A stretch of 64,000 nucleotides of DNA. Origin: Saliniradius amylolyticus. Lineage in GTDB: Bacteria; Pseudomonadota; Gammaproteobacteria; Enterobacterales; Alteromonadaceae. The translations under genes were made by a program, and so were the position numbers. The DNA is taken from assembly GCF_003143555.1 (NCBI RefSeq), contig NZ_CP029347.1, positions 2,852,001 through 2,916,000 of the forward strand, read 5' to 3'. Every line of letters begins with the position of its first letter. The stretch's first letter is position 1. This document shows, piece after piece, positions 59,842-64,000 of this stretch. The notes beneath the pieces are model-generated. The model saw only the letters and a program-made list of their open reading frames with translations. It ran no database searches and had not been told where the DNA came from.

Positions 59842-59880
59842 TGAAAATTCCATCTGTGCAAGGTTACAGATGGATTTTCA
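59842..59880. repeat. Long imperfect inverted repeat after the alpha-E gene
   Basis: Arms TGAAAATTCCATCTGT and ACAGATGGATTTTCA with an 8-base loop pair over 15 bases with a one-base bulge. It lies 27 bases after the alpha-E stop and before the AlgE-like gene on the other strand. No U run follows on the plus strand. It may act as a terminator or a stable 3' end for the ATP-grasp/alpha-E transcript. Confidence 0.65.
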
Positions 59881-59969
59881 GCGCCACGGGTCGAACTCTG
59901 TCCGCCTGCCTGAATGAATAAAACGGTTCCCGGGGACGCCCATTGAAGAAAGGCGATTACACCTGGAGG

Positions 59970-61157
59970 TTAAAAATGATAGCGCAGTTCCGTATAAGCC
60001 AGATGTTGAGCCGCACCGGTTCTCGCGGGTTGATAGCGAGCCAGATTAAACTCCAGCTTAAGACCATCAAAGGGCTCGTAATTGATGATCATATCCCATG
60101 CCTCCCCAATATCGGGGCTATCAGCGGCTCCGGTGTAACTGCGATACTTATGCCATAGGAGTTCAGCCGTTGCCTTTCGATGGAGTTGGTAGCGCCCACC
60201 CAGAGTGGCAATACGAATATTACTCAGTTGGGGCTTTAAAATCTCGCCATAATACTTAAGCTTGGCCCCCCCCTCCCCCAACCATCCAGTATTAATATTC
60301 AAGCCAGACTGCTCAAAAGTTCGCTGTTGCTCGTCGTCTTCACCGCCCGAACCCACGGCGTATCCGCCAATCGCAAATAACCGTGGAGTGACAGGCTGGA
60401 CAAGGCCAAAGTCGAACCCCCAGGCAAATACGGTTCGGGACTGCCTGTCTCGACCAGACTGAAGAACAGCTTCCAGCCAATAGTAACTCGTCGTACTCGC
60501 CAGATTTCCGCTGCTTCGGAGTCCTACGCTGATCCGCTGCTGCTCACTCTCCCGGTGCAGCCCATAGATCTGCCATTCTCTGTTATCCTGAACGAGCTTC
60601 AGGCCGGTATAGGCCAGCTGACTATCCTGCCCGGATGTCACCTCTAACCAGTTAGGTGTCCAGTGCCACTGCTGTCCGATAATCGTCCGCCAATGCCACT
60701 GCCCCCATGACGTTTGCCAATACTGATTTACATGGATGCCGTCTATCCCATCGTGAAACACAAACCCTCGATCATCTTCATAATACTCGCGTCCCACTTG
60801 AATCAAAGGGCGACCTTGTTCATCCGTGTAAGCGAGGTAGCCCCGCTCCAAGCCCAAAAAGCGATCTTTTACCGGGTTGTCATCACTGTCTCGCTGATTC
60901 CAACGCAAACTGGTATGACTTAAGAAGCGTGAATCTGGATACTGATAAGCCAAGCCGAATTTGAGTTCCTTATAGCTCCCTTGCCGATGCTCACTATCAA
61001 TATTTCGGTGAAGCAGCTGATGCACCACCTCCCCACCGTACGACCAGTGCTGATTGATCGAACTTCTCGCATCCCATGGAAGCCAATGAACTTGAGCTTG
61101 AACTTCTGTGTTGCTTATCAGCCCAAAAGCCAATGAAACTAACCAAATAATCCGCAA
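59970..61157 (-). CDS. AlgE-like alginate-export-family outer-membrane protein
   Basis: A 395-residue protein with a signal peptide (ending VQA, about residue 22) and strand-rich sequence throughout. SFLS-type strands, QVGREYYEDDRGFVFHDGIDGIHVNQ and the WDMIINYEPFDGLKLEFNLARYQ segment resemble the alginate export family, with terminal Phe (ELRYHF). It is probably a large barrel for export or a porin. No alginate synthesis genes are near, so the substrate may differ. The start is TTG at 61157, with GAAGG only three bases upstream; the next ATG would remove the signal peptide. Confidence 0.7.
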   Translation of the reverse strand: MRIIWLVSLAFGLISNTEVQAQVHWLPWDARSSINQHWSYGGEVVHQLLHRNIDSEHRQGSYKELKFGLAYQYPDSRFLSHTSLRWNQRDSDDNPVKDRFLGLERGYLAYTDEQGRPLIQVGREYYEDDRGFVFHDGIDGIHVNQYWQTSWGQWHWRTIIGQQWHWTPNWLEVTSGQDSQLAYTGLKLVQDNREWQIYGLHRESEQQRISVGLRSSGNLASTTSYYWLEAVLQSGRDRQSRTVFAWGFDFGLVQPVTPRLFAIGGYAVGSGGEDDEQQRTFEQSGLNINTGWLGEGGAKLKYYGEILKPQLSNIRIATLGGRYQLHRKATAELLWHKYRSYTGAADSPDIGEAWDMIINYEPFDGLKLEFNLARYQPARTGAAQHLAYTELRYHF

Positions 61158-61195
61158 CTACCTTCACCCCACAGTCACGTCTGCTCACAAAGAAT

Positions 61196-61222
61196 AAAAA
61201 AAGCCGGCGAACCGACTTTTTT
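61196..61222. terminator. Bidirectional-type terminator after the TonB receptor gene
   Basis: An A run, GCCGG, a CGAA loop, CCGAC and a T run give a stem with one C-A mismatch, just past the receptor stop at 61240. On the minus strand the hairpin is followed by a U tract. Confidence 0.85.
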
Positions 61223-61239
61223 AAACTACGTTTTCTTGC

Positions 61240-63531
61240 CTAGAAACGATAAGAAGCGGTCACACCATAGGTACGTGGGGCCTTGAGCGATGAAAAAACC
61301 GTATCATCCCAAGCGGCGTAGACTGTGGTTGAGGCAATATTTTCCTCGTCAGTCAGGTTTTTAGCCCATAGCTGCACACTCCAGACATCATCAGAGGTGG
61401 TGAAATTAATGCTGGCGTTGAACGTTTTTTCGGAGTCCACTTTAGTTAGCGGGTTATTGTCGTTATCAAAGAAATACTCGTCCTGGTATTGATAATCCGC
61501 GCGCGCTGACCAGTAGCCGACGTCTGTTTCCCAGTCATATTGAGCAACAATATTGAAGGTATTCTCCGGCGTGCGGCGCATACGATTGCCGTTCAGGTCA
61601 TTGCCGTCCACCTGGAAGGACTCGGTAAATTCAGCATCAATGAAGCCATAACTCCCCGACAGAGTCAGGTTATCGGTCAATAAAGCGGTAAACTCCACCT
61701 CAAAGCCGTTTGCCTCACCGCTACCATTGCGCACTTCCAGGTCATCCGGAGTATTTGCGCCAGTTTCTACCCAAACAGGGGTCTGCAAATCAGTATATTG
61801 AGTAAAAAACAGTGCGGCGTTCAAACGCACCCTGTCATCCCAAAACTGAGACTTGACACCCAACTCGTTATTTAGGGCAAACTCAGGCGCGAATGGCAGG
61901 ATAGCTTCTTGGGCACTTTCCGGCCCTTCACCATTAAAGCCGCCCGCTTTATAGCCTTTGGCGATACTGTAGTAAAAGAAGAGGTCATCCGCGGCTTTGT
62001 AATCGACGACGAGGCTCGGGGTCCAGGCGTCCCAGGAGTTATCTACCGTCACATCATAACTGTCCACTCGGTTGCCGGCGAGGTCCGCATGCATATTATC
62101 CCAGTTGTCGAAACGGCGCCCTGTGGCAAATGAGCGGAAATCCTTGCGATCTTCGCTCCAGCGCAGACCGGCGGTCATTCGCCATTGTTCGTTGAAGTTG
62201 TAACTGAACTGACCAAACACAGCGTAACTGTCGTTCACACTCTCAGTTTCGTTATAGAGTTGCCCCGTTGTCGTACCCCAGGGCGTATGAAACCAGTAAT
62301 CCACGGTCTCGTCACGCTCAATATCTTGTCGCATGTAGTAGGCGCCTACTTGCCAGTCATATTGCTCACCTTGACCGGCTAATCTTAACTCCTGACTGAA
62401 CTGTGACGATTCTTCATTTTTGTTCTGATACCACATGTCATCGACCTGCAATGCAGCGACAGCATCGTCGTCTTCAACAGTGTTATTGGCCGGATCGCCC
62501 CACGGGTCGAAAAAGACACTGGTATCCACAAAGCCCGCGGCCGCGTTTTCAAAGAAACTGAATTCATTGGCACGGTAAGCGGTGATGGAGGTTAGAACCA
62601 CATTCCCCAGATCATAGTCAACTTTAGCACTCAGTCCTGCTACATCAGCATCCTCGTAACCATCAAACTGGTTGTTTGCATGACGCGGATCCGGACTGAT
62701 AAAGGGCTGGTTACGGCCGGCACTATAGCTAATATGACGCACGGTCGGCACTGAGTCAGACTTCGAAATATCCGCGCTGAGTAGCACTTCTAGATCGTCA
62801 GAAGGGGTAAACAACAACTGTCCTCGGGCACTGTAACGCTGCAAGGTGTCGGCGTCATTACCGGTGTAAACATTCTTACCGAAGCCATCACGGTCAACCA
62901 TGCTAAAGGCCAACTTACCGCCCACATCATCCGCAACACTGCCATTGACATAACCTTTGGCTTCTATCAGCCCATAATTGCCCACAGTTGCTTGCAAACG
63001 CCCTTCAGCAGGTCCTAATGAAGGTTTCTTGGTAATGAAGTTAATCGCACCACCAACCACATTTTTACCGTAGAGTGTTCCTTGCGGGCCACGCAATACT
63101 TCAATGCTGGCTAAATCAAACAAGTCAGTCGCTGCAGCCACTCCTCGGGAGATGTAGACACCGTCCACATAGACCCCTACCGCCGCACCAGCACCCGCAC
63201 TCTCAATATCGCTACCAATCCCGCGCATAAACAATTCAGGTTCAGCAGCATTGTATACATTCATCTGAAAGCCAGGTACCCGTTCAGCAATACCGCTGAG
63301 CTGATCAATTTTAGCGGCTTCCAAATCACTTCCACTAAACGCCGAGATGGCAATGGGCGTTTCTTGCAAACTTTCGACTTTGTGGCGAGCGGTAACCTCG
63401 ATGGTTTCAACCGCTTTTGCCTGGCCTTCCTGGTTCGTGTCAGCTTGCTGTGCATAAGCACCAGTGGACAATGCCACCGCCAAGCTCAAAGCTAGTGTAG
63501 TTGGATTAAATGATGGTGAGATGCGTTTCAT
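61240..63531 (-). CDS. TonB-dependent outer-membrane receptor
   Basis: A 763-residue receptor. The start at 63531 has AAGGAG before it and a proper signal peptide (through AYAQQ); a longer frame to 63633 is not supported. TonB-box-like AVETIEVTARHK, plug (about 50-165; VEVLRGPQGTLYGKNVVGGAINFITKKP) and barrel to terminal Phe (YGVTASYRF) are complete. It resembles the large family of receptors for siderophores or complex organics in Alteromonadales and Sphingomonads. No metal-binding loops stand out. The neighbour on the other strand is a probable kynureninase, so an aromatic or siderophore-like ligand is possible but unproven. Confidence 0.88.
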   Translation of the reverse strand: MKRISPSFNPTTLALSLAVALSTGAYAQQADTNQEGQAKAVETIEVTARHKVESLQETPIAISAFSGSDLEAAKIDQLSGIAERVPGFQMNVYNAAEPELFMRGIGSDIESAGAGAAVGVYVDGVYISRGVAAATDLFDLASIEVLRGPQGTLYGKNVVGGAINFITKKPSLGPAEGRLQATVGNYGLIEAKGYVNGSVADDVGGKLAFSMVDRDGFGKNVYTGNDADTLQRYSARGQLLFTPSDDLEVLLSADISKSDSVPTVRHISYSAGRNQPFISPDPRHANNQFDGYEDADVAGLSAKVDYDLGNVVLTSITAYRANEFSFFENAAAGFVDTSVFFDPWGDPANNTVEDDDAVAALQVDDMWYQNKNEESSQFSQELRLAGQGEQYDWQVGAYYMRQDIERDETVDYWFHTPWGTTTGQLYNETESVNDSYAVFGQFSYNFNEQWRMTAGLRWSEDRKDFRSFATGRRFDNWDNMHADLAGNRVDSYDVTVDNSWDAWTPSLVVDYKAADDLFFYYSIAKGYKAGGFNGEGPESAQEAILPFAPEFALNNELGVKSQFWDDRVRLNAALFFTQYTDLQTPVWVETGANTPDDLEVRNGSGEANGFEVEFTALLTDNLTLSGSYGFIDAEFTESFQVDGNDLNGNRMRRTPENTFNIVAQYDWETDVGYWSARADYQYQDEYFFDNDNNPLTKVDSEKTFNASINFTTSDDVWSVQLWAKNLTDEENIASTTVYAAWDDTVFSSLKAPRTYGVTASYRF

Positions 63532-63947
63532 TATTGCTCCTTCCCCTGCTAGGGTTGAGATTTTTATGCTGCGGCCTGTGTTTAAACAAGCCTGTACACT
63601 TGTTGTACAACCAACCCTATGCGAGCCCATCATATAATAGAAATAGTTTGTTAACGCTTTGCTATAATAAAATTAACATACCATCACAGACAACCTCCCC
63701 CACAGTACATCAATGACCGGATTTCTACCGTCGTTCTGACTCAGGACACCCATCATTAATGACGGCACGAGAGCGTTAAAGGCCTAATTTATCCCACCTA
63801 CTATTCAACTCATAAGATACCTAGCCAGACACGATATATATTTAATTATATATCACTTAGCTTTATTGTTATTTTCTTCTCTTCTTACAAATTTCTAACA
63901 TGTCTCCATCGTGCTCAGGCACCCTGGAATAACTAAAGGTAGAGATT
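63532..63947. promoter_or_regulatory. Divergent region between TonB receptor and probable kynU
   Basis: The 416 bases are AT-rich and hold no convincing gene. Two symmetrical elements stand out. TGTACA-N5-TGTACA (63593-63609) lies about 60 bases before the receptor. A 22-bp AT-rich palindrome GATATATA-N6-TATATATC (63833-63854) lies about 95 bases before the kynU start. A TATAAT at 63662-63667 is a possible -10 without a clear -35. Confidence 0.5.
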
Positions 63948-64000
63948 ATGACGCTAACTCTTGAACATGCGCGAAAACTGGATACATGGGACCCCCTAGC
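63948..64000 (+). CDS. kynU: Probable kynureninase, N-terminus only
   Basis: Seventeen codons are visible before the window ends: ATG, then TLTLEHARKLDTWDPLA. The pattern LxxARxLDxxDPLA is that of kynureninase N-termini (tryptophan breakdown, PLP enzyme). AAAGGTAG precedes the ATG. With so little sequence the call rests on that motif alone. Confidence 0.55.
   Translation, partial: MTLTLEHARKLDTWDPL

Overview
The window reads as chromosomal DNA of a marine-type gammaproteobacterium, most likely from the Alteromonadales (Alteromonadaceae-like). This is inferred from gene content and order: lptFG divergent from pepA-holC-valS, rraB, astC-astA-astD, a DUF2982-like protein, a Zur-type box before a ZnuD-like receptor, and many c-di-GMP and envelope genes. 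I see no insertion sequence, prophage, CRISPR array or rRNA. Genes are dense and mostly intact, and many transcription units end in recognisable hairpins.

Layout. 1-9.3 kb: the 5' part of a response regulator with TPR repeats, an M14 metallopeptidase, a YbaK-type deacylase, a DEAH helicase, a host-attachment family protein and an ArsP-type permease. 9.4-16.2 kb: a chemotaxis receptor, then an RND pump and adaptor diverging from a TetR regulator, with paired palindromes between them. 16.3-22.2 kb: a five-gene heavy-metal RND cassette on the minus strand, in which two neighbouring proteins share a His-containing motif near the start of the mature chain, followed by tRNA-Leu(CAA). 22.4-30.6 kb: RDD protein, monoheme cytochrome c, lptF/lptG and pepA-holC-valS.

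30.6-45.7 kb: signalling and housekeeping genes. These are a CHASE-GGDEF cyclase, rraB, plsC, an Hpt-HD-GYP protein, a CASTOR-like RCK channel, a small porin-like protein, parC, a 7TMR-DISM hybrid kinase, a DUF2982-like protein, folE, a YecA-like protein and a glycerate-kinase-like P-loop protein. Three convergent pairs here share their stop codons in 4-base overlaps. 45.8-54.4 kb: a zinc TonB receptor with a Zur-like box, a dicarboxylate/amino-acid symporter, a DUF1338 enzyme and the arginine succinyltransferase genes.

54.7-64 kb: pabA, then a four-gene island (zinc-ribbon metallopeptidase, Anbu proteasome-like peptidase, circularly permuted ATP-grasp, alpha-E protein). This resembles the predicted ATP-grasp/Anbu peptide system whose product is unknown, and is the best candidate for poorly described biology here. 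It is followed by an AlgE-like outer-membrane protein, a second TonB receptor and the first codons of a probable kynureninase.

Together the window is rich in envelope transport (metal export and import, drug efflux, LPS export) and in second-messenger and phosphorelay signalling. Assignments come from motif recognition by eye; no database search was run.
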